DNA of 64,000 nucleotides from Pseudodonghicola sp048268305 (GTDB taxonomy: Bacteria > Pseudomonadota > Alphaproteobacteria > Rhodobacterales > Rhodobacteraceae), in contig NZ_JBLWVT010000009.1 of assembly GCF_048268305.1 (NCBI RefSeq), forward strand, positions 186,001 through 250,000. Direction: 5' to 3'. This document shows, piece after piece, positions 8,438 through 17,225 of the stretch (its first letter is position 1; each line of letters begins with the position of its first letter). Made by a program: the position numbers and the translations under genes. The notes beneath the pieces were generated by a model, which was not told the origin of the DNA, did not search any database, and worked only from the letters and a program-made list of their open reading frames with translations.

Positions 8438-9349
8438 ATGTCCCTTCCGATCAACGGCCTTCACCACGTGACCTCGCTGGCCTCGGACGCCCGCGTGAAC
8501 AATGATTTCTTCACCAACACGCTCGGCCTGCGCCGGGTCAAGAAGACGGTCAACTTCGACGCGCCCGACACCTATCACCTCTACTATGGCGATGCCGCCG
8601 GCACGCCGGGCAGCGTCATGACCTATTTTCCCTTCGCCCATATGATGCCCGGCCGCGCCGGTACGGGCGAGGTTGGCGAGACGATCTTCGCCGTGCCCGA
8701 GGGCAGCCTCGGGTTCTGGGCCGACCGTCTCGGCACGGACGACCATGTCACCCGCTTCGGCGAGACGCACCTGCGCTTTGCCGGTCCCGACGGCGACCGC
8801 TTCTCGCTCGTCGAAAGCGCGGATGCGCGGCAGGGCTGGACCGGTGCGGTCGGCAGTGACGAGGCGGTGCGCGGCTTCAAGGGCGCTTCGCTGAAGCTGC
8901 GCGATGGCGGCGCCACCGGCGAGCTGCTGCGCTTCATGGGCTATGAGGTCGAGGCGACCGAAGGCACCGTCACCCGCTACCGGGTGCCGAACGGCAATGG
9001 GGCCGATGTGATCGACCTCGAGGTTCTGCCGGGCACGCCTCTGGCGCGACAGGGCAGCGGCTCGGTCCACCACATCGCCTTCTCGGTCCCCGATCGGGCC
9101 GCGCAGGATCTGGTGCGCAAGGCGATCGCCGACACCGGCTATCAGATCACGCCGCCGATCGACCGCGACTATTTCTGGGCGGTCTATTTCCGCACGCCCG
9201 GCGGGGTGCTGTTCGAGGTCGCCACGGCCGAGCCCGGTTTCGACCGCGACGAGGCGCCCGAGCATCTGGGCGAGGCGCTGAAGCTGCCGCGTCAGCACGA
9301 ACATCTGCGCGCGGCGATTGAGGCGCATCTCGAACCGATCGGGGCCTGA
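8438..9349 (+). CDS. VOC family ring-cleaving dioxygenase, MhqO/MhqA-like
   Basis: 303 aa with two vicinal-oxygen-chelate halves. The N-terminal half opens with GLHHVTSLASDA (metal ligand H9 or H10); the C-terminal half has SVHHIAFSV and a late GGVLFEVAT that provides the remaining His and Glu ligands. Length and order match the MhqA/MhqO hydroquinone dioxygenase and 'ring-cleaving dioxygenase' group. Start at 8438 follows CAGGAG. First gene of an operon with an MhqD-like hydrolase, a pirin and an MFS exporter, a typical quinone detoxification set. Confidence 0.9.
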   Translation: MSLPINGLHHVTSLASDARVNNDFFTNTLGLRRVKKTVNFDAPDTYHLYYGDAAGTPGSVMTYFPFAHMMPGRAGTGEVGETIFAVPEGSLGFWADRLGTDDHVTRFGETHLRFAGPDGDRFSLVESADARQGWTGAVGSDEAVRGFKGASLKLRDGGATGELLRFMGYEVEATEGTVTRYRVPNGNGADVIDLEVLPGTPLARQGSGSVHHIAFSVPDRAAQDLVRKAIADTGYQITPPIDRDYFWAVYFRTPGGVLFEVATAEPGFDRDEAPEHLGEALKLPRQHEHLRAAIEAHLEPIGA

Positions 9350-9350
9350 G

Positions 9351-9926
9351 ATGCACGCGATCGTCACCAAGGGCCGCCCGCTGATCTTCGCCTTCCACGG
9401 CACGGGCGGCGATGAGCACCAGTTCGCCGGGCTGGTGGCAGAACTCTGGCCCGGGGCGGGTGTCGTCTCGCCCCGCGGCACTGTCAGCGAGTTCGGTGCC
9501 AACCGCTTCTTCCGCCGCAAGGCGGAGGGGATCTATGACATGGAGGACCTCGCGGCGCGTACCGACGAGATGATCGCATTTGTCCGCGACCAGCTGAGCC
9601 CGGGCGTTCCGGCGCGCGCCTTCGGCTATTCGAACGGCGCCAACATTCTCGCCGCGATGACTTTCCGCGCGCCTGATCTGTTCGAGCGCGTGGCCCTGCT
9701 GCACCCGCTGATCCCCTTCACCCCACCGGCGCAGCCGGGTCTGGCGGGGCGGCGGGTGCTGATCACCGGCGGCGCGCGCGACCCGATCGCGCCGCTTGCC
9801 GGCACCGAGGCGCTGACAGCCTACTACCGCGACCAAAGGGCCGATGTGTCGAGCACCCTGCATGGCGGCGGCCATGAGCTGCGCCCCGAGGAAATCGCGG
9901 CGCTGCAGGCCGCCTTTGCACCCTGA
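9351..9926 (+). CDS. Alpha/beta hydrolase, MhqD/carboxylesterase-like
   Basis: 191 aa. Nucleophile elbow G92-Y-S94-N-G, acid D144 in GGARDPIAP and H175 in GGGHEL form the triad; the oxyanion region is FAFHGTGGDEHQF near residue 15. This is the small phospholipase/carboxylesterase type found as MhqD beside MhqA/MhqO dioxygenases, where it is thought to hydrolyse ring-cleavage products. The ATG at 9351 lies one base past the stop of the dioxygenase gene, so the two are coupled. Confidence 0.9.
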   Translation: MHAIVTKGRPLIFAFHGTGGDEHQFAGLVAELWPGAGVVSPRGTVSEFGANRFFRRKAEGIYDMEDLAARTDEMIAFVRDQLSPGVPARAFGYSNGANILAAMTFRAPDLFERVALLHPLIPFTPPAQPGLAGRRVLITGGARDPIAPLAGTEALTAYYRDQRADVSSTLHGGGHELRPEEIAALQAAFAP

Positions 9927-9946
9927 TCAGAACGGAGGACAGAGCC

Positions 9947-10615
9947 ATGAACATGATCCATGAGAACATGACCCGCGGGCTGACCCGCAAGGGCTGGGCC
10001 GAAGCGCGGCACACGTTTTCCTTCGGCACCTTCCTTGACCCGACGCGCATGGGGTTCGCCCGGCTTCGGGTGCTGAACGAAGACTGGATCATCCCCGGTG
10101 CCGGCTTTGCACCCCATGATCATGCGGACATGGATATCCTGACGCTGGTCCTGTCGGGCCGGATCCGGCACGAGGACAGCCTGGGAAACCGTGTCGAGCT
10201 CAGCCCCGGCGAAGTGCAGCTGATGCGCGCGGGCAGCGGCATCACCCATTCCGAGGTCAACGCCTCGGAGGAGGAGGTCGCGCATGTGCTGCAGATCTGG
10301 CTGATCCCGGACCGGCGCGGCGGCGCACCGGGCTACCAGTCCACCCCGCTTGCACCCGGCCTGCTGGCGGGGCCCGAGGGGCCGCTTACGCTTGGCTCGA
10401 ACAGCACCGTCACCTACCTGCTGCCGAAGGAGGGGGAGGAGACGCCAATCGAGGTCACGCCAGGTCGCGCTGTCTTTGTGCAAATCCTCGACGGTTTCGC
10501 ACTGATCGACGGTGAACGCGTCACCGCCGGGGACGGGTTGCAAATTTCCACGACACCGCCGGGCCTGCACTGGCAGAGCGATGCTGCTGCCCTGATCTTC
10601 GACATGCCTGCCTGA
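9947..10615 (+). CDS. Pirin family protein (YhhW-like)
   Basis: 222 aa bicupin. The N-terminal cupin has the pirin metal motif (APHDHADMDILT...near residue 50, then GSGITHSEVN). E. coli YhhW of this class has quercetin 2,3-dioxygenase activity in vitro. Its place in the operon between the hydrolase and MFS genes points to a role in electrophile or aromatic stress. A ribosome site (GGAGGACAGAGCC) precedes the ATG. Confidence 0.92.
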   Translation: MNMIHENMTRGLTRKGWAEARHTFSFGTFLDPTRMGFARLRVLNEDWIIPGAGFAPHDHADMDILTLVLSGRIRHEDSLGNRVELSPGEVQLMRAGSGITHSEVNASEEEVAHVLQIWLIPDRRGGAPGYQSTPLAPGLLAGPEGPLTLGSNSTVTYLLPKEGEETPIEVTPGRAVFVQILDGFALIDGERVTAGDGLQISTTPPGLHWQSDAAALIFDMPA

Positions 10616-10623
10616 AGGAGGCG

Positions 10624-12213
10624 ATGATGACTGCCACGACGACCCAAGCCGGCGGCGCCTGGAGCCCGTTTCGACAGAGGGCTTATCTGGTGCTCTGGGG
10701 GGCGACGGTGGTGTCGAACATCGGCACCTGGATGAACGACGTGGGCGCGGGCTGGCTGATGACAGACCTCGCGCCGTCGCCGCAGATCGTCGCCGCCGTT
10801 CAGGCGGCGACCACGCTGCCCGTGTTCCTCTTTGCCGTGCTGGCGGGGGCAGTGGCCGATATCGTCGATCGGCGCAGATTGCTGCTGGTCGTCAACCTGG
10901 CGCTCTCGGCGGTGGCGATGGTTCTGGCCCTCGTCGTGCAGGCCGAGGCGATGACCCCGGTGCTGCTGCTGATCTTCACCTTTCTGCTGGGCTCGGGCGC
11001 GGCTTTCATCGCGCCGGCCTGGCAGGCCATCGTGCCGAAACTCGTCCCGCGCGAGGATCTGACGGCTGCCGTGGCGCTCAACTCGATGGGGATCAACATC
11101 AGCCGCGCCATCGGCCCCGCCGTCGCCGGCATGCTGATCGCGGGGTTCGGGCTGGTCTGGCCCTTTGCATTGAACGCGGTCTCGACGCTGGTGGTCATCG
11201 CCGCACTGATCTGGTGGAAGCCGCCGGCCGAGCCTGCGCGCAACCTGCCGCCTGAGCATGTGATCGGCGCGATGGTGGCAGGTCTGCGCTATGCCGTCTT
11301 CACCCCGGGGCTGCGGCTGGTGCTGCTCAGGGCGGCCGGGTTTTTCCTCTTCGCCTCCGCCTTCTGGTCGATGCTGCCGCTCTTTGCCCGTGAGGTGCTG
11401 GGCGGCGGCGCGGGTCTCTATGGGGCGCTTCTGGCCTCGGTCGGGGTCGGCGCGGTGAGCGGCGCGCTCGGGCTGCCCCGCGTCCGAAACCGGCTGGGCC
11501 CCGACCACACCGTACGGCTCGGCACCGTCGGCATGGCGGTGTCCCTCGGGCTGTCGGCGCTCGTCCCGACCATCGCGACCGGCCTTCTTGCCGGGTTTCT
11601 GGCAGGCGCCGCATGGATTGCGGTGCTCTCCAGCCTCAATGTCGCGGCCCAGGCGGTTCTACCCGATTGGGTCCGGGCCCGCGGCCTTGCGATCTTTCTC
11701 ACGGTGTTTTCCGGCGCCATGGCGCTTGGCAGCCTGGGTTGGGGGAGCGTGGCCACGCAGGGGTCGATCGCGATGGCGCAACTGGTGGCGGCCGTTGGTC
11801 TGGTCGCGGCGATTCCGCTGACGGCCCGGGCCCGGCTGGCGGCGCTGACCGGCGATCAGAGCCCGGCCAACCCCTGGCCCGAGACCGGTATCGCGCTGCC
11901 GGAGGACGGCGACGGCCCCGCAACGATCTGGATCGCCTACGACGTGCCGCCGGCACATCGCGCCGAATTCCTGGCCCTGATGCCCGATCAGCGGCGCAGC
12001 CGGCGCGCCCATGGCGGCTATGGTTGGGTCTTGCGCGAGGATGCCGCCGCACTGGGGCGGCTGATCGAAAGCTGGCACGAGGCGTCATGGCTGTCGCACA
12101 TGCGCCATCATGCCCATGTCAGCCATGCCGAGGCCGCCATGCAGGAGAAAATCCGCGCTCTTCTCGCAACGGCCCCCGAAATCCATCATCTCATCACACC
12201 GAAGAAAGGCTGA
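10624..12213 (+). CDS. MFS exporter (EntS-like) with a soluble C-terminal extension
   Basis: 529 aa. Residues 1-410 form the 12-TM MFS_3 type transporter, with the early motif FRAYLVLWGATVVSNIGTWMNDVGAGWLM-like segment and ADIVDRRRLL between TM2 and TM3. Residues about 430-529 are an extra soluble domain (IWIAYDVPPAHRAEFLALMPDQRRSRRAHGGYG...) that resembles ferredoxin-fold ABM/EthD-type domains. Probably exports quinones or the stress-inducing compound. Eight bases after the pirin gene; same operon. Confidence 0.9.
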   Translation: MMTATTTQAGGAWSPFRQRAYLVLWGATVVSNIGTWMNDVGAGWLMTDLAPSPQIVAAVQAATTLPVFLFAVLAGAVADIVDRRRLLLVVNLALSAVAMVLALVVQAEAMTPVLLLIFTFLLGSGAAFIAPAWQAIVPKLVPREDLTAAVALNSMGINISRAIGPAVAGMLIAGFGLVWPFALNAVSTLVVIAALIWWKPPAEPARNLPPEHVIGAMVAGLRYAVFTPGLRLVLLRAAGFFLFASAFWSMLPLFAREVLGGGAGLYGALLASVGVGAVSGALGLPRVRNRLGPDHTVRLGTVGMAVSLGLSALVPTIATGLLAGFLAGAAWIAVLSSLNVAAQAVLPDWVRARGLAIFLTVFSGAMALGSLGWGSVATQGSIAMAQLVAAVGLVAAIPLTARARLAALTGDQSPANPWPETGIALPEDGDGPATIWIAYDVPPAHRAEFLALMPDQRRSRRAHGGYGWVLREDAAALGRLIESWHEASWLSHMRHHAHVSHAEAAMQEKIRALLATAPEIHHLITPKKG

Positions 12214-12217
12214 CCCC

Positions 12218-13165
12218 ATGAGCTGGAACCCGAGCCAGGCCCCTGACTGCCCCGATGCGTTGCCCGAAAGCCTCGATGCGATCGAGACGCTGATCATTCC
12301 CCGCACCCGCGATCTTGGCGGCTTCGAGGTGCGCCGGGCGCTGCCGGCGCCCAAGCGACAGATGGTCGGGCCCTTCATCTTCTTCGATCAGATGGGGCCG
12401 GCAGAGTTCCTGACCGGCGGCGGCATCGACGTGCGCCCGCATCCCCATATCGGGCTGGCCACCGTCACCTATCTCTACAAGGGCGAGTTTCATCACCGTG
12501 ACAGCACCGGCGCCGACCAGATGGTCTACCCGGGCGAGGTGAACTGGATGATCGCGGGCGAAGGGGTCACGCATTCGGAGCGCACGAGCGAGGAGATGCG
12601 GGCAAGGCCCGGGTCGCTCTTCGGCATCCAGACCTGGGTCGCGCTGCCCGAGGAGGCCGAGGACCAGGGCGCCTCCTTCGAGCATCATGGGCGCGAGGCG
12701 CTGCCCGTCCTCGACGAAGGCGGCAAGCAGGTCCGGCTGATCCTGGGCGAGGCCTGGGGGCAGCGCTCGCCGGTCAAAACCTTCACTGAAACCTTCTATG
12801 CCGATGTCGTGCTGGCGCCGGGCGCGAAACTGCCGCTACCGGACGACCAGGAGGACCGGGGCATCTACGTCACGCAAGGAGAGATCACCGTGGCGGGTCA
12901 GAGCTTCCCCGAGGGCCGCATGATGGTCTTCCGCCCTGGTGACCAGATCAGTGTTACCGCCGGGGCGCAGGGCGCGCGGTTGATGGTGCTGGGCGGGGCC
13001 ACGATGAACGAGCCGCGCTATATCAGCTGGAACTTTGTCGCCTCCTCGCAGGAGCGGATCGACGCGGCAAAGGAGGCCTGGAAACAGGGCGACTTCACCC
13101 ATGGCCGCTTTCACCTGCCCCCGGGCGACACGTCGGAGTTCACGCCCTTGCCCGAGGGCCTCTAA
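12218..13165 (+). CDS. Pirin family protein
   Basis: 315 aa from the ATG at 12218, four bases after the MFS stop. N-terminal cupin contains the conserved FDQMGPAEF, DVRPHPHIGLATVTYLYKGEFHHRDS and MIAGEGVTHSER motifs with the four metal ligands (His/His/His/Glu); a C-terminal pirin domain follows. It is a different subfamily from the YhhW-like protein in the same operon and closer to classical pirin. Role probably oxidative or quinone stress. Confidence 0.92.
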   Translation: MSWNPSQAPDCPDALPESLDAIETLIIPRTRDLGGFEVRRALPAPKRQMVGPFIFFDQMGPAEFLTGGGIDVRPHPHIGLATVTYLYKGEFHHRDSTGADQMVYPGEVNWMIAGEGVTHSERTSEEMRARPGSLFGIQTWVALPEEAEDQGASFEHHGREALPVLDEGGKQVRLILGEAWGQRSPVKTFTETFYADVVLAPGAKLPLPDDQEDRGIYVTQGEITVAGQSFPEGRMMVFRPGDQISVTAGAQGARLMVLGGATMNEPRYISWNFVASSQERIDAAKEAWKQGDFTHGRFHLPPGDTSEFTPLPEGL

Positions 13166-13180
13166 GGTCTGCCTGCAGGA

Positions 13181-14050
13181 TCAGGCGGACTTGCGCCAGC
13201 GCCCGGGGCTGATCCCCTGGGCGCGTTTGAACATGCGGGTGAAATGGCTCTGGTCCGCGAAGCCGCAGGACAGAGCGATGTCCACCAACGGCAGGTCGGT
13301 CAGGCGCAGGAGAAGCCGGCCCTGTTCCAGCCGCTCGGCCAGAAGCCACTGATAGGGCGAGGTGCCGGCGGTTTCCCTGAAGGCGCGAAAGAAGCTGTTG
13401 CGCGACATGTCGAGTGCTCGGGCGACCTCGTCGAGGTGCAGATGCCCGAACTCGACCGACATCATCATCTCTTTCGCCCGCCTGACCTGCGCCGGCGAGA
13501 GCCGGGTGCGTGGCCGCGGGCGGCGGACCATCGCATGGGCTGCGGCAAGGTGCAGGCTCAGCCGCGCGCCCAGTTCCTCCGCTGCCATCGGATCGAAGCG
13601 GTCGGGGTCGGCCAGCCAGCCCAGCAGTCCCTCGGCCATCCGGCCGAGCAGCGGATCACTGGCCGCGTTGGTTGGGCGCAGCCGCAGCCTCGTTTCCAGG
13701 GGCAGCTCGATCAGCAGGAAGTCGAAGGCGCCCTCGGTTCTTGCCGCATAGTCGACGTCGAAGTCGCGGATGTAGATCGAATGGCGGTCGAAGATCCGGT
13801 CGTGGCGGCGGGCGCCCTCGCGGATGCGGCGGCGATGCCCGGGCAGCAGCGACATGCCGACGATCATCCCGCGCTCCTGCGCCGGGGTGGCGATATCGGA
13901 TCGTATGGCGCCCGAGGCGGTCTTGCGCAGGATCGTCAGATCTCCGGCCCGGGCGCTGTGGTTGTGCTTCAGGGATTTCAGCGCGCAGCCGAGGGTGTCG
14001 CGCGACCGCTTGAGCGTCTCTTGAATGTCGGCAAGGGCTTCAGCGGTCAT
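13181..14050 (-). CDS. AraC family transcriptional regulator
   Basis: 289 aa. The last 100 residues hold two HTH motifs (LDEVARALDMSRNSFFRAFRETAG and LVDIALSCGFADQSHFTRMFKR) as in AraC/XylS. The N-terminal part resembles the AraC-binding-like cupin domain of regulators for aromatic or aldehyde stress genes. It ends 15 bp from the convergent pirin gene and starts 12 bp after the amidohydrolase gene, so it is probably cotranscribed with the latter. Confidence 0.9.
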   Translation of the reverse strand: MTAEALADIQETLKRSRDTLGCALKSLKHNHSARAGDLTILRKTASGAIRSDIATPAQERGMIVGMSLLPGHRRRIREGARRHDRIFDRHSIYIRDFDVDYAARTEGAFDFLLIELPLETRLRLRPTNAASDPLLGRMAEGLLGWLADPDRFDPMAAEELGARLSLHLAAAHAMVRRPRPRTRLSPAQVRRAKEMMMSVEFGHLHLDEVARALDMSRNSFFRAFRETAGTSPYQWLLAERLEQGRLLLRLTDLPLVDIALSCGFADQSHFTRMFKRAQGISPGRWRKSA

Positions 14051-14062
14051 CGCGGGCTCCTC

Positions 14063-15928
14063 CTATACGGCCCAGCAGGCGCAGCCGAGCGCGCCCCAGA
14101 ACGATTTCAGGTCCGCCACCGGAAGGGCCGCTCCCCAGGCCGCGGCATGGTCATGACCATGCACGGCACAGGCCGATGCACAACCACAGGCTTGCGCAAC
14201 ATGCGCGGTGGTCGCCATATCGTGATTGCCCCAGCCGGCGTAACCGCCAAACCGCCGCACCGGTGACCAATCGGGCATCGCCGGGGGGATCTCGGTCTCA
14301 TCGAGATCGGCATAGTCGCCCTTGGCGAAGACGACCCGGCCCCCGACCATGGTCAGGTCGCTGGTGATCCCGGAGATATCCGCCTCGGCGCAGGTGAAGA
14401 AATCGCGGTCGGGCATCACCGCATCGGCAAGATAGCCCGGCGCGATCCGCCCCCGCCGCCCGTCGTCACCGCAGAACCAGGCGACCTTCTCGGTCCACAT
14501 CCTGAGTGCGGTCTCGCGGTCGAGGCAGTTGCGCTCCGGCGTCACCCTGAGGCCGCCGACCGTGCGGCCGGTGATCAGCCAGGAGAGCCCGACCCAGGGG
14601 TTGTAGGAGGCCACGCGCGTCGCGTCGGTGCCGGCCGAGGTCTTCACCCCCATCTCCAGCATCCGCGCCACCGGCGGCGTCGCTTCGGCCGCGCGGGGGC
14701 CATAGCGTTCGACGAAATACTCACCCTGATAGGCCATGCGGTGCTGCACCGCGACCCCGCCGCCGAGCGCCGCGACCCGGTCGATGGAGCGTTCCGAGAT
14801 GGTCTCGGCATGGTCGAAGAACCAGTTGATCCCCTCCAACGGGATGTCGCGGTTCACGGTCTCGAAGACGTCGAGCGCGCGGGAAATGGTCTCGTCATAG
14901 GTCGCATGCATCCGCCAGGGCCAGCGGTTCTCGGCCAGGATGCGGACCACCTCCTCGAGCTCGCCCTCCATGCCCGGGTCGAGATCGGGGCGCGGCTCGC
15001 GGAAATCCTCGAAATCGGCGGCGGAAAAGACCAGCATCTCGCCCGCGCCGTTGTGGCGGAAGTAGTCGTCGCCCTGGCGGTAGGTGACCGACCTGGTCCA
15101 GCGCAGGAAGTCTTCTTTTTCCTCCTTCGGCTTCTGGGTGAAGAGGTTATAGGCCAGCCGGACCGTCAGCAGGCCATCATCGGCCAGTTTCCGGATGATC
15201 TCGTAATCCTCGGGATAGGCCTGCATGCCGCCGCCTGCGTCGATCACACCAGTCACGCCCAGACGGTTCAGCTCGCGCATGAAATGCCGGGTGGAGTTCA
15301 TCTGATACTCGGCGGGCAGCTTCGGGCCGCGCGCCAGCGTCGCATAGAGGAGGCCGGCATTGGGCCTGGCCAGCAGCAGCCCGGTGGGATTGCCCCTGGC
15401 GTCGCGCTGGATCTCGCCGCCCGGCGGGTTCGGCGTGGTCTTGTCGTATCCGACAGCACGCAGGGCCGCGCCGTTCAGCAGTGCCCGGTCATAGAGATGC
15501 AGCAGAAACACTGGCGTGTCCGGCGCGACCGCGTTGATCTCGTCCAGTGTCGGCAGGCGTTTTTCCGCGAACTGGTGTTCGGTGAAGCCGCCGACAACGC
15601 GCACCCATTGCGGCGGTGGCGTGATCTCGACCTGCCGGCGCAGCATGCCCATCGCGTCGGCCAGCGATCGCACGCCGTCCCAACGCAGCTCCATGTTGTA
15701 GTTCAATCCGCCCCGGATCACATGGGTGTGGTTGTCGATCAACCCCGGCAGCAGCCGCCGCTTTCCAAGCCCCAGCACCCGCGTGCCGGGGCCGGCGAGA
15801 GCAAGGATCTCCGCATCGGTTCCGATCGCCGTGAAGCGGCCGTCCGCGATCGCGGCGGCCTGCGCGACAGGCCTTGCCGGATCAAGGGTGGTTATCGTTG
15901 CATCGTGCAAAATCAGGCTGGGATGCAT
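14063..15928 (-). CDS. YtcJ-like amidohydrolase
   Basis: 621 aa. Amidohydrolase superfamily with the HxH motif at H67-T-H69 (PGLIDNHTHV) and later metal/catalytic residues (WFFDHAET, GTDATRVASYNPW). YtcJ/exoenzyme-regulatory AepA type, usually 530-620 aa; substrates are mostly unknown. The frame is open to 16195 but the ATG at 15928 follows AAAGGCAAG and gives the correct amidohydrolase N-terminus. The C-terminus is cysteine- and histidine-rich (HGHDH, then GCACW). Operon with the AraC regulator. Confidence 0.88.
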   Translation of the reverse strand: MHPSLILHDATITTLDPARPVAQAAAIADGRFTAIGTDAEILALAGPGTRVLGLGKRRLLPGLIDNHTHVIRGGLNYNMELRWDGVRSLADAMGMLRRQVEITPPPQWVRVVGGFTEHQFAEKRLPTLDEINAVAPDTPVFLLHLYDRALLNGAALRAVGYDKTTPNPPGGEIQRDARGNPTGLLLARPNAGLLYATLARGPKLPAEYQMNSTRHFMRELNRLGVTGVIDAGGGMQAYPEDYEIIRKLADDGLLTVRLAYNLFTQKPKEEKEDFLRWTRSVTYRQGDDYFRHNGAGEMLVFSAADFEDFREPRPDLDPGMEGELEEVVRILAENRWPWRMHATYDETISRALDVFETVNRDIPLEGINWFFDHAETISERSIDRVAALGGGVAVQHRMAYQGEYFVERYGPRAAEATPPVARMLEMGVKTSAGTDATRVASYNPWVGLSWLITGRTVGGLRVTPERNCLDRETALRMWTEKVAWFCGDDGRRGRIAPGYLADAVMPDRDFFTCAEADISGITSDLTMVGGRVVFAKGDYADLDETEIPPAMPDWSPVRRFGGYAGWGNHDMATTAHVAQACGCASACAVHGHDHAAAWGAALPVADLKSFWGALGCACWAV

Positions 15929-16418
15929 CAGCTTGCCTTTCGTGGGTCCACGGCAGCCCCCGCAGTATGAGCGCTGGCCATCTTGCTGGAAACATGATTC
16001 GCGGCGGCCTCGAGCCTCCGGCGCCCGGTCTGCTCCCGACAGAACCGCGGCGCCTGCTCTCCGGGCAGCCTGCCGCGCAGACCGATCAGCGGCACGAATG
16101 GCGGCGCGGGCGCGCGCAGATGGCCGCAGATGGCGCAGGCGGCAGAACTCGTCAATCAGACGGCCCGCGCCGCATGATACCAGAGAGAGCTTCATCCATC
16201 AGTCTCCGCGAGACGGCGCGGAGAGGGCGCGCCGCCCTCAGTCTGCCCGCGCGCTTGGCGGCGATCTTGAAGGTTTGTCCCAGGCAACTCCGCAAATCCG
16301 TACAGCCCGGCTGCGTACCGCGCCGAAAACCTCGTCCGATCCTTCAATATTACCCTGCCGGATCGCGCGATCATCGCGATGCAGACAGATCGGAGTCCCT
16401 CTGGCTGATCCGCGATTT
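15929..16418. other. Long intergenic stretch without a gene
   Basis: About 490 bp between the divergent amidohydrolase gene and the isochorismatase-like gene. Overlapping open frames on both strands are arginine/serine-rich and show no family motif or convincing ribosome site. The right side becomes A/T-rich and leads into an inverted repeat at 16419-16443. Confidence 0.5.
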
Positions 16419-16443
16419 ATTTCACTTTGGGGAATAGTGAAAT
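16419..16443. promoter_or_regulatory. Inverted repeat, probable operator of the isochorismatase operon
   Basis: ATTTCACT (16419-16426) and AGTGAAAT (16436-16443) are perfect arms with a 9-bp spacer, 83 bp upstream of the gene at 16527. The arm shares AGTGAA with the inverted repeat at 8361-8388, so the same LysR protein may act at both promoters. Confidence 0.55.
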
Positions 16444-16526
16444 GGTTATTGCTGCGATTATCGCCGGTCAACTCCGATGGCATAGTCGCTTCACAGACAT
16501 GATCGCCCCTTCTGAGGAACTTGGAC

Positions 16527-17216
16527 ATGACCGGCAAGCTCGACCTTCTGACCCCCGCCAACAGCCAGATCATTTTCATCGACCACCAGCCGCAGATGGC
16601 CTTCGGCGTGCAGTCGATCGACCGCCAAGTGCTGAAGAACAACACGGTTGCCCTGGCGAAGGCCGCAAAAGTGTTCGGTATTCCGACCACGATCACCACC
16701 GTCGAGACCGAAAGCTTCTCGGGCAAGACCTATCCGGAACTGCTGGATGTCTTCCCCGATGCGCCGCTGCTCGAGCGGACGTCGATGAACTCCTGGGATG
16801 ACCAGAAGGTGCGCGATGCGCTGGCGCGGGCCGCCGCCGAAGGGCGTAGGAAGATCGTCGTTTCGGGCCTCTGGACCGAGGTTTGCAACACCTCCTTCGC
16901 GCTCTCCGCGATGGCTGACACCGATTACGAGATCTACATGGTGTCCGACGCCTCGGGCGGCACCAGCAAGGAAGCCCATGACATGGCGATGACGCGCATG
17001 GTGCAAGCCGGGGTGATCCCGGTCACCTGGCAGCAGGTCATGCTGGAGTGGCAGCGCGACTGGGCCAGGCGCGACACCTACAATGACGTCATGGCCATCG
17101 TGCGCGAGCACTCGGGTGCCTACGGCATGGGGGTCGATTACGCCTACACCATGGTGCACGGCGCCCTGCACCGCAGCGCCCATACCGGCGAGACCCTCGC
17201 CCCGATCCCGGCCTGA
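16527..17216 (+). CDS. Isochorismatase-like hydrolase (YcaC-like)
   Basis: 229 aa, cysteine-hydrolase fold. Nucleophile C120 in GLWTEVCNTSFAL and acid D19 in IFIDHQPQMAF; the usual third catalytic residue region is LERTSMNSW (residues 82-90). YcaC-type proteins are hydrolases of unknown natural substrate. The ATG at 16527 follows GAGGAACTT. It is followed after 9 bp by a chloroperoxidase-like hydrolase, a common pairing with pirin/MFS stress clusters. Confidence 0.92.
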   Translation: MTGKLDLLTPANSQIIFIDHQPQMAFGVQSIDRQVLKNNTVALAKAAKVFGIPTTITTVETESFSGKTYPELLDVFPDAPLLERTSMNSWDDQKVRDALARAAAEGRRKIVVSGLWTEVCNTSFALSAMADTDYEIYMVSDASGGTSKEAHDMAMTRMVQAGVIPVTWQQVMLEWQRDWARRDTYNDVMAIVREHSGAYGMGVDYAYTMVHGALHRSAHTGETLAPIPA

Positions 17217-17225
17217 GGTTCAGCG

